DNA of 58,876 bases from CAZOWW01 sp964583765. Lineage in GTDB: Bacteria > Actinomycetota > Actinomycetes > Actinomycetales > Kineosporiaceae. Each line of letters starts with the position of its first letter. Position 1 is the stretch's first letter. Below are positions 27,203 through 35,823 of this stretch, piece by piece. The notes below the pieces were generated by a model, which was not told where the DNA came from, did no database searches, and saw nothing but the letters and a program-made list of their open reading frames with translations. Position numbers and translations under genes: made by a program. Where the stretch lies: NCBI GenBank assembly GCA_964583765.1, contig CAZOWW010000019.1, positions 1 to 58,876 on the forward strand, read 5' to 3'.

Positions 27203-28249
27203 TCAGGCCGGGGCCGGGGCCGGATCGGCTGACCGGCACGGGGCCACCGTGGATCCTCGGACCACCAGCTCGCCGGGGTGCAACCGGATCCCGTTTCCCA
27301 CGGGTTCCCCGTCGATCGCCCCGAACAGGTCCCGAACGGCGCCACCGCCCAAGGCCTGGAGGTTCAGGTCGACCGTGGTCAGGGGGGGATCGGTCTCCAG
27401 GGCGAAGACCGGCCAGTTGTCGACCCCGGTGATGGCGACATCGTCCGGGATCCGCCGGCCGCTGGACAGGACGGCCTCGACGACCCCGGCGGCGATCTGA
27501 TCGGAGCCACAGAGCACGGCGTCCACGTCCGGTACCGACTCCAGCAGGCGCCGGGCGGCGGCTTTCCCCCACCGCTGCGACCACGGCCCGTGCTGAACCG
27601 GGGCCGCCAACGGCAGGCCGGCCTCGGTGAGCAGCAAGGTCACTCCGGCCAGGCGTTCCCTGACCGCTCGCGCGTGGTCGGGGCCGGTGAGGTGGGCCAC
27701 CCGCCGCCGGCCGAGTCCGATCAGGTGCTCGGTGACCAGCACGGCGTGGGATCGGTCGTCCGGGACGTGCACGACGTCCTGGCTGCGGCCGGTGTCTCCG
27801 TAGACGTAGACCACGGGCACCCCGAGCCGGTCGCCGACCACCGGGGTCGGCACGTTGTTGTCGCCGAGAACCAGTACGCCGTCCACCTTGCGACGCCTCA
27901 TCAGGTCGATCTGGAAGCGCAGCCGTTCCGCCCCTCCGGCCGCATCTCCGATGATCATGGAAAGGTCGATCTCGCTGAGGGCCGCCTCCGCGCCGACCAT
28001 GATCGGCACGACGAACCGGTGCGTCAGGTTGTCGGCGATGATCAGGCCGACCGTGCCGCTGCGACCGCTGATCAGGCTGCGGGCCATCGGGTTGGGCACG
28101 AAGGCCAGTTCGCGGGCGACCTGGAGGACCCGGGTCCGCGTCTGCGGGGACACCCCGGCCTGTCCGTTGATGGCCTTGGAGGCCGTCGTGAGGGACACCC
28201 CCGCGCGGCGGGCCACCTCCGTCAGGGTCGAGGCGCGGCGCGTGGTCAC
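27203..28249 (-). CDS. LacI-family transcriptional regulator (second copy)
   Basis: A 348-residue repressor, read from GTG 28249 with GGGAG nearby upstream. The HTH reads STLTEVARRAGVSLTTASKAI, with the hinge FVPNPMARSLISGRSG. The ligand domain ends with CGSDQIAAGVVEAVL and TGVDNWPVF, very like the first LacI gene of the island, so they are paralogues with different effector loops. It is divergent from the MGH1-like hydrolase gene at 28460, whose promoter carries a GGAAAGGTTTCC dyad, its probable target. Confidence 0.92.
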   Translation of the reverse strand: MTTRRASTLTEVARRAGVSLTTASKAINGQAGVSPQTRTRVLQVARELAFVPNPMARSLISGRSGTVGLIIADNLTHRFVVPIMVGAEAALSEIDLSMIIGDAAGGAERLRFQIDLMRRRKVDGVLVLGDNNVPTPVVGDRLGVPVVYVYGDTGRSQDVVHVPDDRSHAVLVTEHLIGLGRRRVAHLTGPDHARAVRERLAGVTLLLTEAGLPLAAPVQHGPWSQRWGKAAARRLLESVPDVDAVLCGSDQIAAGVVEAVLSSGRRIPDDVAITGVDNWPVFALETDPPLTTVDLNLQALGGGAVRDLFGAIDGEPVGNGIRLHPGELVVRGSTVAPCRSADPAPAPA

Positions 28250-28388
28250 GACGGGATTCTCCCAGGTCGTGCGGAGGACCGTGGCCGACCGGGGTGGCGG
28301 GGCCCCCTCGTCGTGAGCGAACTCACGGCCGAGGAAGCCCTTCCTCAATGAGGTGACGGTCGTGACCTCAAGTGTTCGCGCATGGGTC

Positions 28389-28422
28389 TTGACACTTCGG
28401 ACGCTGGAGAGGAAAGGTTTCC
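28389..28422 (+). promoter_or_regulatory. -35 element and LacI-like dyad before the MGH1-like hydrolase
   Basis: GTCTTGACA, as in the two other island promoters, places a -35 at 28389-28394. A perfect dyad GGAAAGGTTTCC (28411-28422) lies where the -10 should be, with no good TANNNT of its own. The dyad has the same GGAAA arms as the other operators but lacks the central NCGN. This suggests a related but distinct repressor site, probably for the neighbouring LacI regulator. Confidence 0.55.
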
Positions 28423-28459
28423 CATCGTCTCGACGCCCAGAAGGGAAGCGGTGCAACCC

Positions 28460-30217
28460 ATGACGATCGCCTCGGCCAGCCCGCGCTTCTGCGTCCGGGA
28501 GGTTCCCTTCAGCCTGTCCGGTTCCTGGCTGGATCTCTCCTGCGTGATCGCCGAGAAGACGGTCGTGGATGACGTCCACCTGATCTCCCACCAGGGGGGC
28601 TTCCACCCGGTCCTGCGGTTCGTCCCGACCTCCCGCGGAGCTCGGGCCCTGGTCGGCGTCGCGGCGACACCCGCGAGCCTGACCTGGAGCAACGACGAGG
28701 GGCAGATCGAGGCCGCCTGGCAGTCCCCGGACACTGTGCGGGTCACCGGTCGAGGCCTGGACCTGGCGATCAGTGCGGCGGATCCGGTACTGACCCCGTT
28801 CAGCGGCTCCTACTTCTTCCGCGACCCGGTCTGTGACGCCTACGTGCTGACCTCGTACCAGACCGGCCGGCGGTATCGGGTCACCCTGCTGGCCGGGGGG
28901 GTCTGTCGGTCGACCGGAGTGGAGTCGGTCGGCGGCGCCGATCGTGGCCTGGTGATCGGAGGCGATCTCTGGGAGGTGGCGATCGAGGAGTTCGACAGTG
29001 CCCGACCGGAGTACCACGCCTGCAGCACGTTCCAGGAGGTGGTGGCGGCGAGCACGGCGGCCTTCGGCGCCTTCCTGGCCGAGGTCGCGCCCTGGCGGGA
29101 CGACAGCACCCCCGCGGCGGCGCTGGCTGCCTATGTCCTGTGGTCCGCGACCGTGCGGCCGGCCGGGCTGCTGTCCCGCCCGACCGTGCTGATGTCCAAG
29201 CACTGGATGGACAAGCTCTGGAGCTGGGATCACTGCTTCACCGCGCTGGCGCTGGCGGGGGTCCCCGCGCTCGCCTGGGACCAGTTCCTCACCCCGTTCG
29301 ATCACCAGGACGGCGCCGGTTCGTTGCCGGACTCGGTGACCCACTCCGAGGTGCTCTACAACTTCGTGAAGCCACCCGTGCACGGGTGGGCGCTCGCGCG
29401 GCTCCGGCAGGACGCCCCGCACCGGGACCCCGAGACGTTGCGGGACGTCTATCGCCGTCTGTCGGCGTGGACGGAGTTCTGGTTGACCAGCCGCCGAGCG
29501 CCGGGCAGAAGCCTGGCCCACTACCAGCACGGCAATGACAGCGGCTGGGACAACGCCAGCACCTTCGATCGGGGTCGCGTCGTCGAGACGGCGGACCTGG
29601 CCGCCTTCCTGGTGCTGCAGCTGCGGGAACTGGCCGCGCTGGCCGCCGAGCTGGGCCTGCCCGATGCGGTGACCCGCTGGGGGCGGGAGGCCGACCTGAT
29701 GCTCGCCGCCCTGCTCGGGGAACTGTGGCGCGACGGGTACTTCGTGACCCGCGGGGTGCTCTCCGACCAGACCTGGACCAGTCACAGTCTGCTCGACCTG
29801 ATGCCGATCGTGCTCGGCGAGCTCCTTCCCCCGGCCGTGAGCGCCCGGCTGGCCGAGCGGATCGCCGGGCACCTCACCGAACACGGCCTGGCGACCGAAC
29901 ACCCGGACTCGACGCAGTACCGGTCGGACGGGTACTGGCGGGGGCCCGTCTGGGCGCCGGTGACCGTCCTGATCGAGGACGGTCTGCGCCGGGCCGGGCA
30001 CCGGCAGCTCGCGGACGAGATCAGTCGGCGATTCCGGGCCATGTGTGAGCGGGCCGGCTTCGCCGAGAACTTCGATGCCCACACGGGAGCCGGCCAGCGG
30101 GACCTCGCCTACACCTGGACGGCGAGCGCTTACCTGCTGCTGGCACGAGCCGCTCGCGCGGCAGCGTCGGGGTGCCAGGTCCACGGCCGGGAGGCGGTCG
30201 TGGACCTGCGCACCTGA
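28460..30217 (+). CDS. MGH1/GH63-like (alpha/alpha)6 glycoside hydrolase
   Basis: A 585-residue cytoplasmic enzyme (no signal peptide). The opening ~190 residues form a beta-rich domain. The catalytic part resembles the MGH1-like/GH63/trehalase superfamily: KLWSWDHCFTALAL with a WDHC motif, NDSGWDNASTFDRGR with a likely acid Asp, and the late YWRGPVWAPVTVLIEDGL and ENFDAHTGAGQ. These enzymes cut alpha-linked glucosides or mannosides such as mannosylglycerate, or act on short oligosaccharides. The exact substrate is open. An ATG at 28382 lies upstream of the -35, so ATG 28460 (or GTG 28451) behind AAGGGAAG is taken. Followed closely by a secreted CBM2 enzyme. Confidence 0.82.
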   Translation: MTIASASPRFCVREVPFSLSGSWLDLSCVIAEKTVVDDVHLISHQGGFHPVLRFVPTSRGARALVGVAATPASLTWSNDEGQIEAAWQSPDTVRVTGRGLDLAISAADPVLTPFSGSYFFRDPVCDAYVLTSYQTGRRYRVTLLAGGVCRSTGVESVGGADRGLVIGGDLWEVAIEEFDSARPEYHACSTFQEVVAASTAAFGAFLAEVAPWRDDSTPAAALAAYVLWSATVRPAGLLSRPTVLMSKHWMDKLWSWDHCFTALALAGVPALAWDQFLTPFDHQDGAGSLPDSVTHSEVLYNFVKPPVHGWALARLRQDAPHRDPETLRDVYRRLSAWTEFWLTSRRAPGRSLAHYQHGNDSGWDNASTFDRGRVVETADLAAFLVLQLRELAALAAELGLPDAVTRWGREADLMLAALLGELWRDGYFVTRGVLSDQTWTSHSLLDLMPIVLGELLPPAVSARLAERIAGHLTEHGLATEHPDSTQYRSDGYWRGPVWAPVTVLIEDGLRRAGHRQLADEISRRFRAMCERAGFAENFDAHTGAGQRDLAYTWTASAYLLLARAARAAASGCQVHGREAVVDLRT

Positions 30218-30293
30218 GGCCGGCCGGAGTGCCGGCGGGACCTGCAAGGCCGCTCAATGCGCCACATGGACGTGGCGCTCACCGGAGGAAGAG

Positions 30294-32081
30294 ATGAGTA
30301 CGAGAACACGACGCCGCCTGGTGCTGGCGACCGCGGTGCTAGCTCTGATTGCCCCGATGACTGCTGTGACGCCGAGTCAGGCGGCCACCACCTCGCTGTC
30401 GGTGAACCTGGCCGCGCCGCGAGGGCAGGCGACCGGTGTCGGCGAGGGATTCCTCTACGGGGTCAACCAGGACGGCACCCTGCCTGCCGACCAGTACCTG
30501 CGCCCGCTCGGGATCACCGCGTTCCGCGCCGGGGGGCATCTCAACCGGGCCTGGGTCGGCGACGGCTACACCTACGGCTCCCAGACCAAGGCCGACGTCG
30601 CCAGCGTGATCGCACAGGCCAGGCGGCTCACCCAGGCTCCCTACAACGCGCAGTACCAGGTCATCCTCAGCGACCTCTACGGCAATGACGGGGGGCAGCC
30701 GTCCAACACCGTCTACCCCTGCGCCAGCGGCAACTGCTCGAACTGGATCACTTTCATCGACTCGGTGGTGGGGGCCCTGCAGGCATCCGGGCTGACGTTC
30801 GCCTATGACATCTACAACGAGCCGGACATCTCCGTCTTCTGGCCGAACGCCTCGGTGAACAGCACCCAGTACTTCCAGATGTGGGACAGCGCCTACAAGG
30901 AGCTGCGGCGGGTCGCGCCGAACGCGCTGATCGTCGGGCCGTCGTTCGCCTATACCCCCCAGAGCCGGTCGGCCCAGTGGCAGACCTGGCTGTCCCATGT
31001 GAAGGCTGCGGCGACCGTGCCGGACTGGATCACCAACCACGACGAGGGCGACGTGGACGACCCGGTCACCGTCTCGCAGTCCCTGAACAACGCCCTGAAC
31101 TCGGCCGGCGTCCCGCTGCGCCCGCTGTCGGCCAACGAGTACCAGCCCGCGGACCGGCAGACCGCCGGGGTCACGGCCTGGTACCTGGCCCGCTTCGCGC
31201 AGTCGGGCTACAGCAACGCCATGCGCGGCAACTGGGTCTGCTGCCTGAACCCCAACCTGACCGGGGTCCTGACCAACTCCGGCGGCAGCTGGCAGGCCAA
31301 CGGCAACTGGTGGGCGCTACGCACCTACGCTGACCTCACCGGGACGCTGGTGTCCACCTCCGGTCAGGTCGGCTCCACTGCGATCTCGGCCGCCGAGGAC
31401 AGCACGGCCAAGCGGGCCGTGGCGGTGATCGGGGACAGCAACGGATACAGCGGGGCTGCCTCGGTGACCTTCAGCGGATTCTCGTCGTTGCCCTGGCTGG
31501 CCGGGGACGGCCGCGTCAACGTGGTTGTGGATCGGATCCCGGACCAGGCAACGCTCAGTGCCCCGCAGGTCGTCCTGAGCCAGGCAATGACCGTCGCCAA
31601 CGGTTCGATCACCGTGCCGATCACCTTCCAGGCCTCGCACGACGCCTTTGCGGTCTATCTGACCCCGACCGGAGGGACGGGGACGACGACCACTACGACC
31701 GGGGCCAGCACCACCACCACGACGCGGACCACGACCACCACCACCAGCACCACCACCACAACGACGCGGACGACGACGGGAGGTGGCGGTACCGGCTGCA
31801 CGGCGGTCCTCGCGCCCCCGAACACCTGGGACGGAGGTTTCGTCGCCAATGTCACGGTGACCGCGAACGCGGCACTCACCGGTTGGCGGGTGACGCTCAA
31901 CCTGCCGGCAGGAGTGAGCGTCGCGAACGGCTGGAACGGCACGTTCTCCGGAAGCTCGGGAACCGTGCAGGTCAGCAACATGAGCTACAACGGCGGGCTC
32001 GGAGCCGGTGGATCGACCACGTTCGGCTTCCAGGGAACCGGATCGCCGGGCGGGATCACGGCCTCCTGCAGCGCGGTCTGA
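30294..32081 (+). CDS. Secreted clan-A-like glycoside hydrolase with CBM2 (second enzyme)
   Basis: A 595-residue exported enzyme with excellent ribosome site GGAGGAAGAG. The signal peptide is at residues 1-32 (ends SQAA). The catalytic domain has AYDIYNEPDISVFWP with likely acid/base Glu176, and LSANEYQPAD with candidate nucleophile Glu282. This is the clan GH-A layout of Asn-Glu-Pro and a later Glu on strand 7. Four nearby cysteines (YPCASGNCSNW, WVCCLNP) may form disulfides. A Thr/Arg linker (~residues 463-500) precedes a CBM2 domain. It resembles GH39-type enzymes, but I cannot assign the family. It lies 76 bases after the MGH1-like gene and is probably co-transcribed; the gap holds a small GCGCCAC/GTGGCGC hairpin. 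Confidence 0.82.
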   Translation: MSTRTRRRLVLATAVLALIAPMTAVTPSQAATTSLSVNLAAPRGQATGVGEGFLYGVNQDGTLPADQYLRPLGITAFRAGGHLNRAWVGDGYTYGSQTKADVASVIAQARRLTQAPYNAQYQVILSDLYGNDGGQPSNTVYPCASGNCSNWITFIDSVVGALQASGLTFAYDIYNEPDISVFWPNASVNSTQYFQMWDSAYKELRRVAPNALIVGPSFAYTPQSRSAQWQTWLSHVKAAATVPDWITNHDEGDVDDPVTVSQSLNNALNSAGVPLRPLSANEYQPADRQTAGVTAWYLARFAQSGYSNAMRGNWVCCLNPNLTGVLTNSGGSWQANGNWWALRTYADLTGTLVSTSGQVGSTAISAAEDSTAKRAVAVIGDSNGYSGAASVTFSGFSSLPWLAGDGRVNVVVDRIPDQATLSAPQVVLSQAMTVANGSITVPITFQASHDAFAVYLTPTGGTGTTTTTTGASTTTTTRTTTTTTSTTTTTTRTTTGGGGTGCTAVLAPPNTWDGGFVANVTVTANAALTGWRVTLNLPAGVSVANGWNGTFSGSSGTVQVSNMSYNGGLGAGGSTTFGFQGTGSPGGITASCSAV

Positions 32082-32089
32082 GTCGTGCG

Positions 32090-32132
32090 GTGCCGGGCCC
32101 CGCTCCTGCCGGGCAGGAGCGGGGCCCGGCAC
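32090..32132. terminator. Very strong hairpin terminator
   Basis: A perfect 20-bp GC-rich stem (32090-32109 with 32113-32132) and a three-base loop, nine bases after the CBM2 enzyme stop, closing the carbohydrate island. Confidence 0.85.
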
Positions 32133-32307
32133 GGACGCACCATCGCGGCCTCCGGCAGTTGCCAGGCGTGTCGCAGGCTCGGCTCGACATCCGTGAACCA
32201 TAGAGCCGGCCCGGAGCAGATTCTCCGGGGCGCCGATCGCGGGGAACTGGCCATTCCTGGCGATAGCTGATCCAGGTGAGCAGCCGTGCCGCTGTCCCGG
32301 TGGTTCG

Positions 32308-34428
32308 CTAGGCCGCGGTGATCGCGGTGATCGCGGTGGTGCAGGCGGCCAGAAGCCTCTGGTCCACGGCCACCTGGTCGCTGCTCCCACCGTTGTCCCT
32401 GGCATTGTGCCGGCGTACTGCCCTCAGCTCCTCCTGCAGCAGGGGCAGGGCAGGCGCCGCGGGCGGCCCCAGGTGCTCCAGGATGCCCGCGATCTTGGCC
32501 CGGGTGGGCGGATTGGCGATCCAGACCCTGTGCAGCACCGTCAGTGCGCCCTGCACCTGCGTGTCTTCGGTGATTCGCCAGAGCGCGTGGGTCGCAGCGA
32601 CCTGAACCCACCCGTGGGGATCAGGCTGTTCCAGGAGTTCCTGCAGCAGTGGCACCTGGGCCGCGGCCGCGGGCCCGAGCGCCGCGAGTCCTTCGGCGGC
32701 GCGGCTCGCCCGGTACCGGTCCCCGGCCAGGTGCCGGGCGAAGACCGGCAGGACCGCGTCCGCGTCGGCCTCGATCCGCCAGAGCGCGTGCGCCACGTCG
32801 AGGGCCGTCTGTGGGTCCGGGTGGGTGAGCAGCGGGCGCAGCGCAGTCACCGCTTCCTGAGCCGAAGGCCCGAAGCGGCCGAGGACTTCCAGCAGCAGAG
32901 GTGCCGGCTTGGCGGAAGCCGTCAGCAGGGTGAGCAGCTCCGGCAGCGCTGCCGACCCGGCGGGGCCGATCCGGCTCAGTGCGGTGACCAGTCCGTAGCG
33001 GCGCATGTCGTAGCCGATCGGGGTGGGCAGGTCGCCCAGCCGCTTGCGGATCAGTGGTACCAGTTCGCCGGCGGCTGGTCCGAGGCCTCCGATGGCGAAC
33101 CCCAGGTCCTGGGGCAGGTCCGCGTGCTCGAGTGACCAGTGCAGTGCCGGCAGGGCTCTCGGGTCGCCGAGTGCCGCGAGCGCCCGCAGGACCGGCCCGG
33201 TCGTGGGCGGGGCGGACGCCTGCCAGGTGAGGATCCAGGCCGGCAGGCCCTCGTCGCGGGAGCCGGGAGCCTGCCGGGGCGCGGCCTCCAGCGCGGTGGC
33301 GAGAGCGTCCGCGGCGGGAGCGGCAAGGTCGTCGAGGTCACGCACGACCCTTGCGGCAGTCCCGCACAGCCGGGGCTGCGGGTCCAGGAGCTGCTGGCCG
33401 ATCAGGAAGACGAGTTCCTCGTACTCGCCGCGCCAGCCGTCGATGAGCGCTTGCGCGGGACGGATCGCGTCGTAGCGGCGTTCCCAGTCCGGCGCGTGCA
33501 ACAGCGCGACGAGCAGGTCGATCCGCTCGCCCACGCGATGGGCGAGCGCCCGGCTGATCTCGCCGAGCAGGGGACCCGCGTGGGGGGCGGATCGGCCCGC
33601 GGTCTCGTGCTCACACCGCGTGCGGATCGCACCGAGCCGAGTATCGGTGGAGAAGCCGGCCGGCTGGGGCACCGGAGCGTGTGCCACGTACACCTGATCG
33701 AGCAGGGTGAGCACGGTCGGCACCAGATCCGAGGGCAGTTCGGCGGATGCGCACCGGGCGACCTCGGCCAGAGCGGTCAGTCGTAGCGCCGCATCACCGG
33801 TGCCGTTGACGACGGCCAGCAACCGGGAGGTGATCCTGCGCGGGTCAACTCCGGGAAGGTCTCCCGAGGCGGCGCTCCGGGCGAGCGTTCCGAGCGTCTT
33901 CGCGAGCGCCTCGCGAGCCTCCGGGTCGTCCTCGATCGGCAACCGCCCGAGCAGGGCGCTTGCCACCTGGGGGGCCTGCGGACGGCAGGCGAGCAGTGCC
34001 GTGGGCGTCGTCCGCCGCACCGCCGGGTCGGGGTCGGTGAGCAGCTCGAGCAGGGTGGGGTAGGCCGCCGCCACGGTGTGGTTCGCGAGGCGGTACCGGC
34101 CCAGCTCCTCCGCCGCCACGTCGTCGTCATCACCGTCGCCGTCGCGTTCGTCGCCGGCGCAACCGATGCTGGCCAGCAGCCCGAGAACGTCGTGCCGGCC
34201 CGGCAGGTCAGGACGGGCGACGATCTCGATCAGGAACGGGATCGCCGCGACCGTGCACTCGTACACGTCGCCCTGATGATGCACCGCGCCGTACATGCCA
34301 TCCAGCGCCACCTCGCGCTCGGCGGGGCTCTCGCTGATCAGCCCCCGCAGCAGTTCGGGCACCTCCGTGGCCGGCCCGTAGGCATGCTCCATCGCACACC
34401 AGTCGATCTCGTCCAGCCCAGCGAACAC
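32308..34428 (-). CDS. HEAT-repeat protein
   Basis: A 706-residue all-helical solenoid. GTG 34428 has GGAGGAGACC directly upstream; the frame is open further but the preceding residues look non-coding. The N-terminus (LDEIDWCAMEHAYGPATEVPELLRGL) is that of a known actinobacterial HEAT protein family. Repeats continue throughout (PTLLELLTDPDPAVRRTTPTAL; ALRALAALGDPRALPALHW; ALRPLLTHPDPQTALDVAHA; QELLEQPDPHGWVQVAATHA). An acidic DGDGDDDD insert lies near residue 110. No catalytic motif or signal peptide is seen, so it is probably a cytoplasmic protein-binding scaffold. Confidence 0.8.
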   Translation of the reverse strand: MFAGLDEIDWCAMEHAYGPATEVPELLRGLISESPAEREVALDGMYGAVHHQGDVYECTVAAIPFLIEIVARPDLPGRHDVLGLLASIGCAGDERDGDGDDDDVAAEELGRYRLANHTVAAAYPTLLELLTDPDPAVRRTTPTALLACRPQAPQVASALLGRLPIEDDPEAREALAKTLGTLARSAASGDLPGVDPRRITSRLLAVVNGTGDAALRLTALAEVARCASAELPSDLVPTVLTLLDQVYVAHAPVPQPAGFSTDTRLGAIRTRCEHETAGRSAPHAGPLLGEISRALAHRVGERIDLLVALLHAPDWERRYDAIRPAQALIDGWRGEYEELVFLIGQQLLDPQPRLCGTAARVVRDLDDLAAPAADALATALEAAPRQAPGSRDEGLPAWILTWQASAPPTTGPVLRALAALGDPRALPALHWSLEHADLPQDLGFAIGGLGPAAGELVPLIRKRLGDLPTPIGYDMRRYGLVTALSRIGPAGSAALPELLTLLTASAKPAPLLLEVLGRFGPSAQEAVTALRPLLTHPDPQTALDVAHALWRIEADADAVLPVFARHLAGDRYRASRAAEGLAALGPAAAAQVPLLQELLEQPDPHGWVQVAATHALWRITEDTQVQGALTVLHRVWIANPPTRAKIAGILEHLGPPAAPALPLLQEELRAVRRHNARDNGGSSDQVAVDQRLLAACTTAITAITAA

Positions 34429-34748
34429 GGTCTCCTCCTCGTGATCCGAACCTGCCGACAGCCGGTCGCCGGCGCGTGAAGGGCCCACTCCTGCGGAGGT
34501 CGCGACAGCCCGGCTCTGCACCCGGTCCTCTCGCCGACCGGCACGCCGCCCCGGGCGAGGTCCGTCCGTGGCCGGGTCCGTTCAGGTCCGGGTCGGGTCA
34601 CTCGCCCCGGGCGAGGAGGGAACGCTCACCCGATGGTCATCTCCGGCTTCGCCGGGGCCGGCTCGTCGGCCGGTCCCTGATCAGTGTGGGTCAGAGATCA
34701 GTGTGGGGCAGACGAGGTCCCGCGGGCCTGCGAACCGGACGGTTCGCC
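34429..34748. other. Intergenic region with a 17-bp tandem repeat
   Basis: This 320-base gap between two minus-strand genes holds a near-perfect tandem duplication of GATCAGTGTGGGTCAGA (34679-34695 and 34696-34712) close to the end of the UbiA gene. Upstream it contains repeated GTCCGG/CCGGGCGAGG stretches. No ORF of recognisable family is present. Confidence 0.6.
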
Positions 34749-35741
34749 TCACAAACGGGCGCCGCGCAGCGCGAACAGGGCCAGGTCAGCCGCGGCGACC
34801 GCGATCGAGACGGCGAAGAACCAGCGGGAGGACGGATCGCGGCGCACGGTCGCCGCCGCGGTGACGGCGCCGATCGTCCCGGCGGCGCCGGCCGTCCAAC
34901 GCCACCAGCCGCCGTGTCGACCGGGCTGGAGGACGATGATCACCAGGGCGGCCCAGAGGAGCCCGATCGTGGCGAGGGCACTGGCCCGTGCGCCGATCCG
35001 GTGCGGTAGCCCCCGCACCCCGGTGGCGACGTCCCCGCGCAGGTCCGGCAGGACGTTGGCGAGGTGCGCGGCGATCCCGAGCACCGTCGCGGCGGCCAGG
35101 GTCCATGGTGTGGGCCAGTGCGGTCGGGGCGCCGTCAGGGTGGCCACTGCGGGCAGCGTGCCGAAGGCGAGTGCGTAGGGCAGCCAGGAGACGAGGGTCG
35201 CCTTGAGCCACAGGTTGTACAGCCAGCCGCAGGCGACACCCGCCAGGCACACCACTGCCGCTCGCCAGCCGAGGGCGACGGCCAGGGCGCAGGTCGTCGT
35301 CAGTGCGAGGGCTGCTGCTCCCGCGACCGCACCGGTGGCCACCGAGCCGGTGGCGACGGGCTTGTCGGTGCGCTGCACGGCCGCGTCCCGTCCGGCGTCG
35401 AGCCAGTCGTTGGACCAGCCGATCGACAGCTGACCGGCCAGTTCCACGGCGCTCACGAGCAGCAGGCGCTCGATGTCCAGGTGGGCGAGGGCGCCCAGAC
35501 CCGTGCTGAGCAGGGTCACGGCGAGGCAGGGCAGCGGATGGCAGGCGAGCAGAAGGCCGCGGGCGGTGCTCCGCCCTCGTGCTGTGTGCTGGCCTCGAGT
35601 CGCGGTGATGGTTCGCGCTGCGTTGGTGGCGGGGGCCATGGGGGTGGCTCGGGCAGCGGGGGTGGTGGTCGGCCCCGGTCCGGGGCCGTCCTGCGGTGGC
35701 GGGAGCGATCCGGGGCCGAGATCGACGGGTGGAGTGGGCAT
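34749..35741 (-). CDS. UbiA-family prenyltransferase (AgqD-like)
   Basis: A 330-residue integral membrane prenyltransferase with about eight hydrophobic spans. It attaches an isoprenoid chain to an aromatic acceptor. The two Asp-rich motifs are seen: NDWLDAGRDA near residue 110, and the second in VLPDLRGD near residue 233. The first ~60 residues are low complexity (Pro/Thr/Ala), so the true start may be a later codon such as the Met of MAPATNAA. It is divergent from the type III PKS gene, 62 bases apart. With the PKS, methyltransferase and flavoprotein it matches the Agq gene set, where the UbiA enzyme prenylates the alkyl-hydroquinone. Confidence 0.88.
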   Translation of the reverse strand: MPTPPVDLGPGSLPPPQDGPGPGPTTTPAARATPMAPATNAARTITATRGQHTARGRSTARGLLLACHPLPCLAVTLLSTGLGALAHLDIERLLLVSAVELAGQLSIGWSNDWLDAGRDAAVQRTDKPVATGSVATGAVAGAAALALTTTCALAVALGWRAAVVCLAGVACGWLYNLWLKATLVSWLPYALAFGTLPAVATLTAPRPHWPTPWTLAAATVLGIAAHLANVLPDLRGDVATGVRGLPHRIGARASALATIGLLWAALVIIVLQPGRHGGWWRWTAGAAGTIGAVTAAATVRRDPSSRWFFAVSIAVAAADLALFALRGARL

Positions 35742-35802
35742 TCGGGACCCCCCGACTCGACGGGCCCGGTGGTTCCGTGGGGCGGCTCCGGGATCACGCC
35801 AT

Positions 35803-35823
35803 TATGGTTGAACAAGTGACCAT
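35803..35823 (+). promoter_or_regulatory. Possible -10 box and dyad at the PKS start
   Basis: TATGGT at 35803-35808 could be a -10 box placing transcription start at or near GTG 35816, which would make the PKS message leaderless. The same bases form the dyad ATGGT-N10-ACCAT (35804-35823), a possible repressor site. The alternative is that 35804 is simply the ATG start codon. Confidence 0.35.

Noticed and set aside
27203..30247. 1014-codon reading of the second LacI gene from far upstream
   Set aside because: Only the last 348 residues are LacI; the rest is the complement of the MGH1-like hydrolase gene.
31678..31790. Second ACC/ACG-rich repetitive stretch
   Set aside because: Coding sequence of the linker in the second CBM2 enzyme.
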